This document shows positions 1 through 10,344 of a DNA stretch of 64,000 nucleotides, piece by piece. The stretch's first letter is position 1; every line of letters starts with the position of its first letter. Source of the stretch: Nilaparvata lugens. Lineage: Eukaryota; Arthropoda; Insecta; Hemiptera; Delphacidae. A program made the translations under genes and the position numbers. Location of the stretch: contig NC_052504.1 in the NCBI RefSeq assembly GCF_014356525.2, forward strand, positions 65,939,114-66,003,113, read 5' to 3'. The notes beneath the pieces are model-generated. The model was given only the letters and a program-made list of their open reading frames with translations. It had not been told where the DNA came from and did no database searches.

Positions 1-28
1 TCGCGTACCGGTATTTATTTCATCCGTG

Positions 29-414
29 AGGCTAGCCACTAACACAGGACATACATGATGGACATGTGTGTTCATCACATTCAGCACACATGTGTGTTCA
101 CATTCATCATGCATTTTCTGTCATCAGCGAGATGCTTCGAACAAAGAACAACTGTTTGACAGCAGCTTCTAACATGAACAACCAACAACAATAAATGAAC
201 CACTGGAAAATTACTAATTGGAATGATACCAGAATAATTTAACGTCAAATATAGTAGTTAAAAAAAATAAACTACAAGGATCAAATGTACATTAACTTCA
301 GAAACTTTTGTTTGAAGCCTCTTTCACTGTGATTCTATGATGAAACAAGAATGTATGAAGACATGTGTGTGCAGACATGTTCAACATGCATGTCCTGTCG
401 TTAGTGACTAGCCT
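29..414. repeat. Short element with long imperfect terminal inverted repeats (MITE/foldback-like)
   Basis: The left end (aggctagccactaac...) pairs with the reverse complement of the right end (aggctagtcactaac...). With small gaps the pairing continues for roughly 100 bases on each side, through a stretch rich in acatgtgtg-type words to a shared gcttc(g/a)aacaaa word. The loop between the arms is AT-rich and non-coding. No clear target duplication is seen at the edges. The structure fits a non-autonomous DNA transposon or foldback element; the superfamily is not recognised. Confidence 0.55.
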
Positions 415-649
415 AAGATTTAAGACCCTACTAGAGAAATGCTGAGTCCTACAGCAATAAGAAGTACTATTTCTGAAATTTGGTGATCAGGTTCATCCTT
501 TAATCGCCTCTTTACACACGTTCCCTGCCAAGTAGATAAAATTCAATAAAATAATCTGCTCAAGTTTAATAAAGAAAAACAGAAATGTTGGAATATTCGT
601 ATGTTAAAAAAGTTGATTCGTATGGATTTTGAATTTTGTTGGAGGGGAG

Positions 650-960
650 TGCATGGCGGGAATCGTCCCACCTTGCCTGATTGACCGAACGTAGTGAGGT
701 CTATGTTTTAACTCGGATTTTCTTTTGTATGTCTGTATGTAACGCGATTACGGCCAAACGGGTTGATAGTATTTGATGAGTTTAGCAGGAATATTCCTTT
801 TTCAACTGCGCGTCGATGTATACTCAAGGTTTTTCGAAATTTTGCATTTTAAGGATAATATGAAAAGAAATGGAATTCCTCATACTCTGATATCACTATA
901 TTATTATATAATCTACTTTGAAGATAGGATCAATCAGACTATAGAATTGTGTCTATTTCT
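650..960 (+). repeat. Probable dispersed interspersed repeat
   Basis: The stretch with gaacgtagtgaggtctatg, followed by acgcgattacggccaaacgg and caggaatattcctttttcaa, resembles from memory a short repeat scattered through hemipteran genomes. It has no convincing coding potential; the 63-codon frame here is AT-rich and unlike any family I know. Only memory of similar sequence supports the call, so it is tentative. Confidence 0.3.
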
Positions 961-2640
961 GTAATGTAGGGTTTCAATATTTTTATGATGCCCATCAGTA
1001 TCAATATTGTCACATTTGAAAAACAAATTTAATAGATGATTAAAAATAAAATAAAAAAATGATTAAATGAACTAAATAGGTAATGCTGAAGAAATTATAA
1101 TATTCTTGATTGAATAAAATTAATGTTAAAATAGTTGAGAAATATTTTTATCAGATGGAAAGATTATCACGGAACTGGATTAATATTATCATATGGGATA
1201 CAAATTCAAACGTGAACTGAGCTTATTAACATAAGTGAATTTTTTATCTTGGAGAAAACAAATAACAGTTTTTAAGAGTAAATTATTATTCAACTATGAA
1301 TTATTGTGATTCAACTGAATCAACTAGAACAGGAACAGGTGACATCAGATACTCTTGGATGAGAAAACTGCATGAGGTTTACTGTTCACAGAACTTCTAG
1401 TATTTTATATCTTAGCCGTCATTGGACCTCATGCCATTTATATATTTCAGCTGGCATCAATAGTTTAGCGTGCCCATCCATCAATAGAATGAAAATCAGT
1501 ACTATTTGGAACTGATGATGGAGCATACCAATGTACCTAGAATGAAGAGCATTTTTTTATAAAAAATTGTCACTTTGATTTCATATAATTATTTCAATAA
1601 TAATGTACAGAAGGGTTGAAATGTTTAGAAATAGGTGGAATAGAATGATTATAATAATATTATCATCTGAATGCTATGAACAATTTTCTTGAAAGAGCTT
1701 ACCCTTCGTTGTTTTATGAGGAAAACGTTGAGTTGTGAGTTTTATTCTCACTATATTCGTTCGCGTTGAACTGACTGAAAAATAAATTCCTATCACGATG
1801 TCCGGTAAAATTTTACCAAAATTAATTAATTTATTTTTATTATTCGTATTTGAACATAGATTTGTCTGAAATCTTCAGTTGTTACAGAAAAGCTTATGCT
1901 ATATCTTCATAATACAGTGAATTGTATAGTAGTAGTACGATTGGTCTGATATGACAAGGAAGCTCATGACAGTATAATAATTATTATCATACTATGACAA
2001 GATCTATTCTCTTCATATTTTATGTGATGCATCAACTTGAAAATCAATAATAGAAATATTTATTCAACGAAATCTGTAACATTATACTTATTTAATTTTA
2101 TAAATATATGAGTAGTGTTTTATATGCTATTATTACAATTGAAAATTATTCTATTATTAATTAAAAACTATAAAATAATTTAGTTTATTATAAAAGTTGC
2201 ATTAGTTACAAATGATTAAATACAGCAAGCGGCGCTTCTTGCTGAGAGGGATAAGTCTCATATTGACATCAAATTTAAATGATTCCTATACCTTACAAAA
2301 TGTACATTACACACTATAAAAATGTAGTACGTTAAAGAGTAGGTCTACGTTATGTACGTTCAGTAAGCTAGTGACAGAAAGTGTGAGCTTGAATCACGAC
2401 TGAATAGCATAATTTTGGATTTAAAGGAGTTTTTTTGTAGATCAATCAATTAAACTTTGGGTAATTTCTTCCTGATGACAGCCTACTCTCACTTACATGT
2501 ATACGTTGATTCGCAGGAGCTACCACCTACCTGTTCAATATGATGATTAAACTTTTACATACTGGATCAGGAAATCTTATCTGAAACCAACTGGAACGGC
2601 ATCCAGTGTCTCTAACCACTATACAATAGGTTAATTCATG
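961..2640. other. AT-rich intergenic stretch, no feature seen
   Basis: Very AT-rich DNA with many stops in all frames, short A/T runs and no recognisable motif, RNA gene or repeat boundary. The stretch 415-649 is similar. Confidence 0.6.
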
Positions 2641-2699
2641 TAGGCCTGTGGTAACTCACCTAGCAGAAATGAATTGGTGTAAAATCCAAAGAGAGCACA

Positions 2700-3190
2700 A
2701 TAACGACGATGTTGTAGCACTTGACACTGACACTACGTGAGAGTAGAATGAACGCGTACAAGTTAGTAGGAGTAGCTTGGGTCTGGGCGGAGGCGGCGGC
2801 TAGAAGCATGCGGAGGCAGCACAGGTGGCCATTGGGAGGCGGTGGCACCGGTAATCGTTCGCGGCTCGACTCGACTGGATTTAGTCGGATATGACTAACC
2901 TCGCGCTTGCTTGAGACGCGCGTTCTCACTGACACTGGGGCGATCGACGTGAATAAAAACAAGTCGAAGAAGAAGTTATGAATAAGGCAATTGCTGGGTA
3001 GGGTGGGGCGCGCAGGAATGATGAGGGGGGCAGTGGGCCCCGCAGAAACTGGTCCCGGGTCCCCCGAGTACTACTAGGCTGTCCCTCCCTCACCCCTCAC
3101 TATCGTACTCCTGCTGCCTTCATTCGATCACCTCTACTAACGGTGAAATTCACTCGTCTTTCCAGTGCCGTCGTCGCATCATCTTCTTAT
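2700..3190. promoter_or_regulatory. GC-rich, CpG-containing island; possible promoter or 5' exon
   Basis: Base composition changes sharply here from AT-rich to GC-rich, with ggaggcggcggc, ggcggtggcaccgg, gggcagtgggccccgc and several CG dinucleotides. A minus-strand frame of 100 codons (2660-2962) lies in it but looks like a by-product of composition. An isolated GC/CpG patch in AT-rich insect DNA often marks a promoter or first exon. No TATA box, initiator or downstream coding exon could be tied to it. Confidence 0.3.
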
Positions 3191-3930
3191 TTTACAAGTA
3201 GTGTTTTTCTAATCTAAATTATCATCATTTTCATTTAAAGGAAGTAGTCAAAATGTTTTCTCAAAATTAGTCATTGCCTACTGTATATATAAAAAGCATT
3301 GGAAATCTGTGAACTGGCCACATAATTCAAGATGTGTGATCTGAATATAAAACTTCCAACTCATATTTTGATGCTTTATGGCCTGACATCTCTGGGATTT
3401 CTCCTGTATAAATTTTTTAGAATAATTGGAGCGGATTTTTTTACTTTTGGGAACTCTTATGGAAGAAAGTTCCTCAAGGTTATTTAGGGGAATCAATCGT
3501 GTTTGAGAGTTTCAACATTAATGAAAGACTGAATATATTCTTCAAAATCAATATGTCAAATTATTTTCAATGATTGGGTTACTAATGCAAGATTTACTTT
3601 GTTAGAATGCATGATGTGGGCTGATTCTCCTCATCGATTTGGATCCCAATATATTATTGAAATTTGATGAAACAATGTAACTTATTTCAATTCATATTAA
3701 TCACATAAATAGTAATATCTATAACTCACATTACTGTATTCCTATATTATGTCATTTACAAAAACGCGATCTATCTTAGTATTTTCTACGTTTGTGTTCC
3801 GCTACGTTCCCGCTTACAAAAATCTTGCATTTCTTGTTCTTTGTTCATGATCATCAAGAATCTATTACAATCATGATATCCTGTTATGAATAGCTGAACC
3901 ATAGAACATGTACTAAGTTCAGTGAGGGAT
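3191..3930. other. AT-rich intergenic stretch, no feature seen
   Basis: No ORF with family resemblance, repeat or RNA structure was recognised. Confidence 0.55.
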
Positions 3931-4013
3931 GATATTATCATAGAGAAAAAATAGGATAAGCTATTTTATTTATAGCATAGCTTATGCTATTTTTTCTCTA
4001 CTATGATAATATT
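3931..4013. repeat. Short hairpin / inverted repeat
   Basis: The left arm gatattatcatag-agagaaaaaata is mirrored by the right arm tattttttctctactatgataatatt, and the centre (ctattttatttatagcatag) is itself partly self-complementary. It could be a tiny MITE or an old foldback. No function is implied. Confidence 0.5.
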
Positions 4014-4129
4014 TTGAGAGGGCTTTACAATAAAGCCTGCAGTATATAATTTTATTAAACAAAATAACCCTACAGTCTTAAAATCTAGTCAGCAAATTGT
4101 GAATAGTATTAGGCTGATTAATTTTGCTA

Positions 4130-4195
4130 TTGTAGTAGAACCTCGTTAACCCGGACCTCGATACCTCAGAAGTCCGGATAATCCATAAACCAACA
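4130..4195. repeat. Possible pogo/Tigger-type transposon end
   Basis: The words acctcgttaacccggac and gtccggataatcc, in alternating orientation, match the style of terminal repeats of pogo/Tigger-related DNA transposons as I remember them. No partner end or transposase frame was found nearby, so at most a terminal remnant is present. Confidence 0.35.
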
Positions 4196-4502
4196 CATGG
4201 TATCCTAAATTTAATCCCAATTCCGCACTATAGACCAACACTGTTGTTCTACAAGAATGAAGAACATGTGACTTCTGTCTTGAGAATCTTTTGCAATTTT
4301 TTATAATATATTTTATTGCATTTCAATAATCGAATATAAGCCTACTTTGAAGGGATAACACATAATTTTTATCAAGACATTGATTTTTCACAAAATAAAA
4401 TTTACTCTTCAAGATATCTTCTTTTTCATCTTATATCCCCCTTTTTTTGTACCTGAGTTGAAAGACTTCTTTCAAACCCGATTTTTGTATTCATCCGATT
4501 AC

Positions 4503-4894
4503 AGGTTATTCTCGATGCAAATGAACTTAAGACTATGTACTTTGCCTTTGTTTGGACAGTCCTGCTCTACGCAATTAATGCTTGGGGTGGAGCATGTCCA
4601 CATTCCCCATCTCAAATGTCTATCAGTGACACAAAGGGCTGGTTGGCTTGGCTTAAAGCTGGACTTGGCCTGGAGCTGGAGAGGAGATCTGTACCCATCT
4701 CAACTTGTCTATGAGACGCTCAGAGTCTTCAATATTTCTTTACAAATGTTATATTATCCACTAGAATTATTCATCATAGATACAGACAGATACAGCACAA
4801 GAAGTGCTGATCAGCATCAATCGGGACTTCCGCTCAGTTTGCGACAAAACCGCTTCCTACCTTCATGTAATTCTAAGGAATTGTCCTGCACAGA
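4503..4894 (+). pseudogene. Non-LTR retrotransposon (LINE) reverse transcriptase, C-terminal fragment
   Basis: One frame (from about 4505) reads LDANELKTMYFAFVWTVLLY followed by AINAWGGA, the classic segment after the RT palm in Jockey/CR1-type LINEs (LKTvYfal..S.ltYgi.aWGga). After a frame change, a second frame carries LRVFNIS...LYYPLELFI and then YSTRSADQ...LPLSLRQNRF, matching the usual tail pattern of these proteins (y.TR.....LPl.rl..nRf). The apparent 173-codon ORF at 4380 is a mixture of this tail and unrelated sequence. The catalytic core is missing, so this is a dead 3' fragment. It points the same way as the larger LINE downstream. Confidence 0.6.
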
Positions 4895-5043
4895 TAAGTA
4901 GACCAGTGGGACGTTCTGTAGCCCAATAAAAAAGAATCTCAGCGGAGCCGCTGACTGGTCTCAATCAGAGGAAATGCAGGCGATTGCTCCATCCGTTCCT
5001 TCTACTTATGAACTCCTCTTATCTAGAGAAGTACTGATCAAGT

Positions 5044-5221
5044 GAAATAAAAACACAAATATATTGTCGAATTATACTGTTTTATTTTTTGGTTTCTTTG
5101 CCACACAGGTCACATTTTTAAATAGTCAGCTAGAAAATGTGACCTGTGTGATCACAAAACCATGGTCCTGTACCAATAAATAAAACGGTAGAATTTGACA
5201 ATATATTTGTGTTTTTATTTC
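5044..5221. repeat. Near-perfect hairpin element within 12-bp direct repeats
   Basis: The left end gaaataaaaacacaaatata is matched by the reverse complement of the right end (tatatttgtgtttttatttc), and an inner pair cacaggtcacattt / aaatgtgacctgtg closes the stem, so almost the whole 178 bp folds back. The 12-bp word tactgatcaagt occurs just at the left edge (about 5033-5044) and again at about 5268-5279, bracketing the hairpin plus about 46 bp. The hairpin fits a MITE; the long direct repeat may be a target duplication or a repair scar. Confidence 0.55.
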
Positions 5222-5550
5222 ATCATGGAACAGTTCCACAACATTGACAGTGACTCAGTCGAATTTTTACTGATCAAGTATTGGTTTTAATTATTATCAG
5301 TTTGTTGTTGCTTTCTATTTTGTTTTTCCCTTTCCATCTTGCTATTGCAGAAGTGTGATTGTGAAGGATGACTGCGGACAGCTCATATAGTAAGGGCCTG
5401 AGGGTAAGGCCTAACTAATATTATTTTCTTCTTAAACTTAATAGAATATCACAGATCATAGAGAAACATTATTAAATGTGATAGATTATCATGGATTATA
5501 GAGTTAAAACTAGATAAAATTAGATAGATATGGATTGAATTCAGGTATTG

Positions 5551-5569
5551 TATTATTATTATTATTATT
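5551..5569. repeat. (ATT)n microsatellite
   Basis: About six uninterrupted ATT units. Confidence 0.85.
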
Positions 5570-7120
5570 GGTAGTCTATTGTAGGTTGGAACCAGTGAGG
5601 ATATTATACCCTCTGTACTCTCTGGTTGGAACAGATTATGTTATTGATCCGATCAGATGATTTTAGTTTAGCAATCAGTTTTTCGACACTGTTCCTGGGA
5701 AATCCTGCACTCTGATTGGTCGAGAAGTTGTACTGTAATGTAGAAACCTGTATATTAAATGTATATTTAATGCATCATGTGAAGATTATAGTATAGTTTT
5801 GGAAATCCATTACGAAAATAAAGCGCTTATGGGATTGATTATGATGTTGTAATGTTTACCTTATATTATTTTATAATATTCATTTACTCTCATTATAAAA
5901 CCGTTGGATAGACTACTATTATAATAGTAACACTGTCTGTCTAATCGACTACTGTTTCATCAACCCAAATACTGATCCCATAGGTCCATATATAGCCGAT
6001 TAATTCATTTGTTTATGTACTCTATGTTGATTTCATTGATTGATGAATAAGAATACAGTAGTACCTACTTCTAATTTGAATATGCATTCCGCTACAGTGG
6101 ACCTATTACAGTAGACCAATGCTAAATAATAGCATATCCCTTATGTTGCATAGGTACTGAGTACTTTGAAGATTGCATGTTTTATACCCATGTGGTGCTT
6201 TCACAAGAAAAATTATTATTGCTATGTCTACAAGGGTGGGAGGAGTAGTCAACTGCCAGCTCCTTGTGGTTTGTCATGCATGAGTATAAAGTTTCATCAA
6301 CTTTCCAGAACTGCTCGAGCGTCAAGAGGTGGACCAACCACTTATAACAAACTGGAGGTCGTGAGCTCTGAGCTTTATATGGATATCAATTGCATTCTGG
6401 ACCGAGCCTTACTTGTGCAAGTTCAGTCTGGATCAGGTTTCATCATTAAAAACTCAGAAAGAGAATTCCACAATCTTTCGGATGGAGCAGAACGACTTTG
6501 TGAGCGTGAACGTAGAACAGGAACTATTGGAACAGGAAACAAAAGCACTCTGTCTGAATTTTCCAAGATTTGAAAAATCCAAAACTCGCGTTTTGTAATG
6601 CTATAATCTAATCATAGGAACAAGCAAACAAATACGATTTTTAATGCATATTGCATTATGCATGTTGATCTTCAACTATTTTATATTCGGAGGAATAATA
6701 ATACCATGTAATGATAAGGGTAAATAATTCATGTGGTAGGATAATAGCTAATGTGATCATAGCACTCAACCTATCTATACCTATCTTGGATTCTTTAAAT
6801 TTCAATTCACTCAATATTGTACCTATATAAGCACTACAAACCTCTTTTTGTGAGCATTTTTGCACCTCACACTAGGTACAATAAAAGTAGTCGAAGGGTG
6901 AGGATTGGTTGGTTTGACTTTTATTGTCTCCTGCAGCTGCACTATAAGCTCAAGTCCAATTAGTCCTGAGTGCTATAGCTCATATCAGGTACTGGTCCGG
7001 GCTCAATGTTTTCCACAAAAAACAAGTCCGCATATTCTGGTCAGAGGGAGTTTCAATAGGCCTACCTCCATTTTATGGTTCAATCAAAGACAGACAGCAA
7101 AAAGAGGAAGAAGATAAAGG
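5570..7120. other. Intergenic stretch, no supported gene
   Basis: Several short open frames are present (the longest 135 codons at 6166-6573), but none shows a domain, codon pattern or family resemblance. No RNA gene or repeat was recognised. Confidence 0.5.
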
Positions 7121-7123
7121 AAG

Positions 7124-7262
7124 CACCATCGTTCTTAATTCGTCTGTTCACAATCTGTTCACACCATCGTTCCCAATTCGTCTGTTCACAATCTGTTCAC
7201 ACCATTGGTCCCAATTCGTCTGTTCACAATCTGTTCACACCATCGTTCCCAATTCGTCTTTT
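7124..7262. repeat. 38-bp tandem repeat, about 3.6 copies
   Basis: The word cgtctgttcacaatctgttc starts at 7141, 7179 and 7217, with a variant at 7255 (cgtctt), giving an exact 38-bp period. Copies differ at one or two bases (catcgttccc / cattggtccc). It lies just upstream of the LINE endonuclease and could be its 5' UTR, since some non-LTR elements carry tandem 5' units. Confidence 0.8.
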
Positions 7263-7319
7263 CATGCAAACAATGAGATTCCATCCTTGAAGAGAAGAAA
7301 AAGTAAGAGCTCTCAATGA

Positions 7320-7964
7320 GTTTCTCAGTATGTATACCAGAATGTTCGTGGCTTGAGTTTCAAGATCTATAAATTTCTCACATGTGAAGATGGAACTGAA
7401 TTTGATGTGGTGGCTATTACTGAGGCGTGGCTTAAGGAGTCTTATGTCAGCATTGACTACTTCCCTGACAGCTCTCATGTTTTTCAAGCTGACAGAAGAT
7501 ACAAAGAACTTCAGCAGAAGCAAGGAGAATTATCCTTATCTAGTACTGATAAATTACTCGTTGGCCCACCAAAAATAGGTCATTTTACAGATTTCGAAAA
7601 TGCCTTGCTTTCTCTTATGCCTTGTTATAGCCGTATACTAGTTATGGGGGATATGAACACCGACTTGAACATGACAAATCGTAACTTTGAATACTTTCAA
7701 CTGACTACTATTTTTCAATGCCTAAACATGACTATTTTACCTCTCGATCCAACTCATCATACTAATGAATCTGACACACTCATTGACCTTCTCATTGTTA
7801 GTGATCCTAACGAGGTTGTTCAAGCAGGCCAAATCCCAGTCCCAGCTATTTCTGGACATGATTTGATCTACTGTGTACTTTACTTTCCCATAAGATACCT
7901 AAGCCAGAACAGAAAATTAACACTTATAGAGACTTCAAAAACTTTGATGAAGCCGCCTTCCTGA
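7320..7964 (+). pseudogene. LINE endonuclease (EEP/APE-like) region
   Basis: The frame is open from about 7320, and the first residues include QNVRGL, the usual N-terminal asparagine motif. ITEAWL supplies the metal-binding glutamate, GDMNTDLN the catalytic Asp/Asn pair, and SGHDLIYCVL the C-terminal His-Asp motif (normally SDH). At about 200 residues it is slightly short: the glycine-rich strand expected between FQADRRYK and the GDMN motif is absent, suggesting an internal deletion. The enzyme would nick target DNA for target-primed reverse transcription. The frame leaves the ORF near 7925, and the linker to the RT continues in another frame. No ATG is seen upstream, so the native start is unknown. 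Confidence 0.75.
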
Positions 7965-7969
7965 CTGAT

Positions 7970-9724
7970 GTGGCTCAGACTCCATGGCATCAAATTGAAG
8001 CGTTACCCTCAGTTGATGACATGGTCAAGACTTTCGAGAATTGGACTCTGACTTTGTATGACAAACATGCACCTTATGTGACAAGGAGGATTAATAGAAA
8101 ACGACGAGTACCGTGGATGACTGAAGACATACTTAAGATGATGGGACGTAGAGACAAAGCACATAGAAAATTTAAAAAGACATTTGACTTGGACAGTTTG
8201 ATAGAGTATAGGAGCCTTAGAAATAGAGTTAAACAGGAATTACGGAACTCAAAGATTAGGTACTTGAATTCGTTTATGACAAACAATAGACAAGACTCTA
8301 AATCACTTTGGCAGGGAATAAAAGAATTCGGGCTTGGCAAATAGAAATCGAATCCACTAATTGACTTACCATTGAACAATATAAATGACCATTTCGTTTC
8401 ACACTCTAACCAACGCAACAAAGTTGTCATTGCTAATCATATCGATGATCTTGAAGAGCAGGTTACAAACTTAGATTTACCAATTACTGATCAATTTCAT
8501 TTCCATCCAATCTCAGAAGAAGACACTTTCAGAGCAATTCAACGTATTCATAGTAATGCTACGGGTGTAGACAAAATTCCTATTAAATTTATCAAGAAGA
8601 TATTATTTGCTGTTTTACCAACCATTACATACATTTTCAACAAGTCACTTGAAGAAGGCAATTTCCCTGAAAACTGGAAGTTTGCTCTGGTTCGCCCTCT
8701 AAATGAAGTTCCATCACCCAATAAAGTTGAGGATTTTAGACCAATCAGTATTTTACCTGCATTGTCCAAAGTGCTAGAAAGACTCATTCATGCTGAAGTT
8801 GTAAAATTTCTAGACAACAATAGTAAGCTTCATAGCTTTCAATCAGGCTTTAGAAAATTCCATTCAACTGAGACAGCTCTGCTTCGTGTCACTGATGATA
8901 TAAGGTCAGCTATGGACCAAAGAAAATGCACCATCCTCACCCTATTTGATTTTTCTAAAGCATTTGATACTGTTGATCATACAGTCCTTCTGAATAAGTT
9001 GGCTATTCTTGGTTTCAGTCACAACTTGTTAGTTTGGTTCAAATCCTATCTATTAGGTAGGAAACAATGTGTATCTGTCGGTGACAAAAAGTCTACTTGG
9101 AAAAACGTTATGCATGGAGTACCACAAGGTTCAATTTTAGGCCCTCTCCTCTCCACTTTGTATGCTAATGACCTTTCTTCCATTATCAAATTCTCCAGTT
9201 TCCATACTTATGCAGACGACCTTCAAATCTATTTAAGCTGTCCCATAACAAAAATTAATGAAACAGTTGGAATAATGAATCAGGATATCAATTCGATAGT
9301 GGAATGGACAAAGAAAAATGGCCTCAAGCTTAATCCCATCAAAACACAACCCATTATAATTGGATATTCTCGTCTTATGAACAATATTGTCCTTGAATCG
9401 ATTCACAAAATTAGTGTAGACGGTAATGACATTCCTTACTGTAGCTCAGTTAAAAATTTAGGCATTAATATGAATAATACTCTTGACTGGTCAGAACAAG
9501 TGAACAAAACTTGTAAAAAGGTATTCTCAGCCATGCATGCATTAAAGAAAATGCACGATATTCTCCCTAGAAACATAAAATTATTATTGGTTCAATCTCT
9601 CATCTTCCCACATTTAATGTATTGTAATTCTGTTCTTAACGATATGCAAGTCACTCTGAATGATAAACTACAGTGGTGCCAAAATTATTGTCTATGTTTC
9701 GTCTACTCTCTCCCACATTGCTAG
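7970..9724 (+). pseudogene. LINE reverse transcriptase
   Basis: After an EN-RT linker (PWMTEDILKMMGRRDKAH) and an in-frame stop at 8342-8344, the RT runs to 9724. Visible RT motifs in order: DKIPIKFIKK; EDFRPISILPALSKVLERL; GFRKFHSTETALL; FDFSKAFDTVDH (first catalytic Asp); MHGVPQGSILGPLL; YADDLQIYL (catalytic YADD box); and GLKLNPIKTQ. The thumb segment LKKMHDILPRN...LIFPHLMY is typical of Jockey/CR1 clades. The protein would copy LINE RNA at the nicked target. With the stop and frame break it cannot be made in full, and the normal C-terminal tail is missing. Confidence 0.85.
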
Positions 9725-9827
9725 TTCAACATTATTTTTCGAATAGTCAAGCTTGTTACAGATATCTTGAAATACGGTAATCCAAACTATTTTAAAGATG
9801 ATTTCAAATGTGTCCCTGAAGGTGTCA

Positions 9828-9897
9828 CTGAGAGCGACACTAAGCGGTACTGACAAAAATAGTAGTCAGCACATCAATTGTTTAAGTTTACATAATT
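9828..9897 (-). repeat. Partial 3' LTR of copy A
   Basis: These 70 bp match the U3 start of the 5' LTR of copy B (33748-33820), including gacactaagcggtactgac and cacatcaattgtttaagt. The LTR begins (minus strand) aattatgtaaac immediately after a polypurine tract. It is cut off at 9828, where LINE sequence begins, so most of the LTR is missing. Confidence 0.7.
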
Positions 9898-9908
9898 CCT
9901 CCCTCCTT
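9898..9908 (-). promoter_or_regulatory. Polypurine tract of copy A
   Basis: On the minus strand this is aaggagggagg directly abutting the LTR start, the expected primer site for plus-strand DNA synthesis. Confidence 0.7.
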
Positions 9909-9999
9909 AAGTTTTTTTCGTCCCGAAAAATAAATTTGGGACACTCAAAAATTACAAAAATTAAAATGAAGTTACAAATTAAAGTTTACTAACTTAGAT

Positions 10000-10344
10000 C
10001 TAATTTCTAGGTGGTACAATATAGCTTATGGTAGGGGTTGATGATATTGGTACTTGTGTATCAATTCGGTAATTTAGTACACTGGTTGGCTTCTTAAATT
10101 TGTAATAAACGATTATCAAAATTACAAGAATTATAAATGTACTTAAAACAAAAATTACAATGTGGCATGTCTTAAGGACGAAAAAATCTTCAAAATTTAT
10201 AAAATCAAAATCTCTAGGTTCAATATCATCAAGTTCACTAACATCTTTCAAATCGATAAGTTTAGTATGAATTTTATTTGGTACATGACTTAATTTTTGT
10301 GCGTATGTGGTAACTGAAGTAAACGGTAATTTTACATCTGTCAT
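10000..10344 (-). pseudogene. Env C-terminal segment of copy A (transmembrane anchor)
   Basis: A 114-codon frame overlaps the end of the upstream env frame by four bases. It includes a hydrophobic anchor of about 23 residues (VIFVLSTFIILVILIIVYY) followed by KFKK and a short cytoplasmic tail ending in TPTISYIVPPRN, parallel to the tail of the nested element. The frame change between it and the upstream ORF breaks an originally continuous Env. Alignment with the nested element's Env places this segment as the membrane-proximal stalk, anchor and tail. Confidence 0.75.

Larger units (their letters stand above)
7308..9825 (+). mobile_element. Degenerate LINE (Jockey/CR1-type), truncated at the 3' end
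   Basis: An apurinic-type endonuclease region is followed by a reverse transcriptase on the same strand, the standard ORF2 order of EN-bearing LINEs. The coding frame is broken by at least one frameshift (about 7900-7925) and stop codons. After 9724 a remnant continues (ILKYGNPNYF-type LINE tail) to about 9825, where the sequence switches abruptly to the LTR of a minus-strand gypsy element. No poly(A) tail or complete 3' end remains, and no ORF1 was found upstream. Confidence 0.8.

Noticed and set aside
2660..2962. 100-codon minus-strand ORF in the GC-rich island
   Set aside because: The frame is explained by GC-rich composition; the protein has no recognisable features.
6166..6573. 135-codon plus-strand ORF
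   Set aside because: No domain, no conserved motif and an overlapping alternative frame of similar quality; not supported as a gene.
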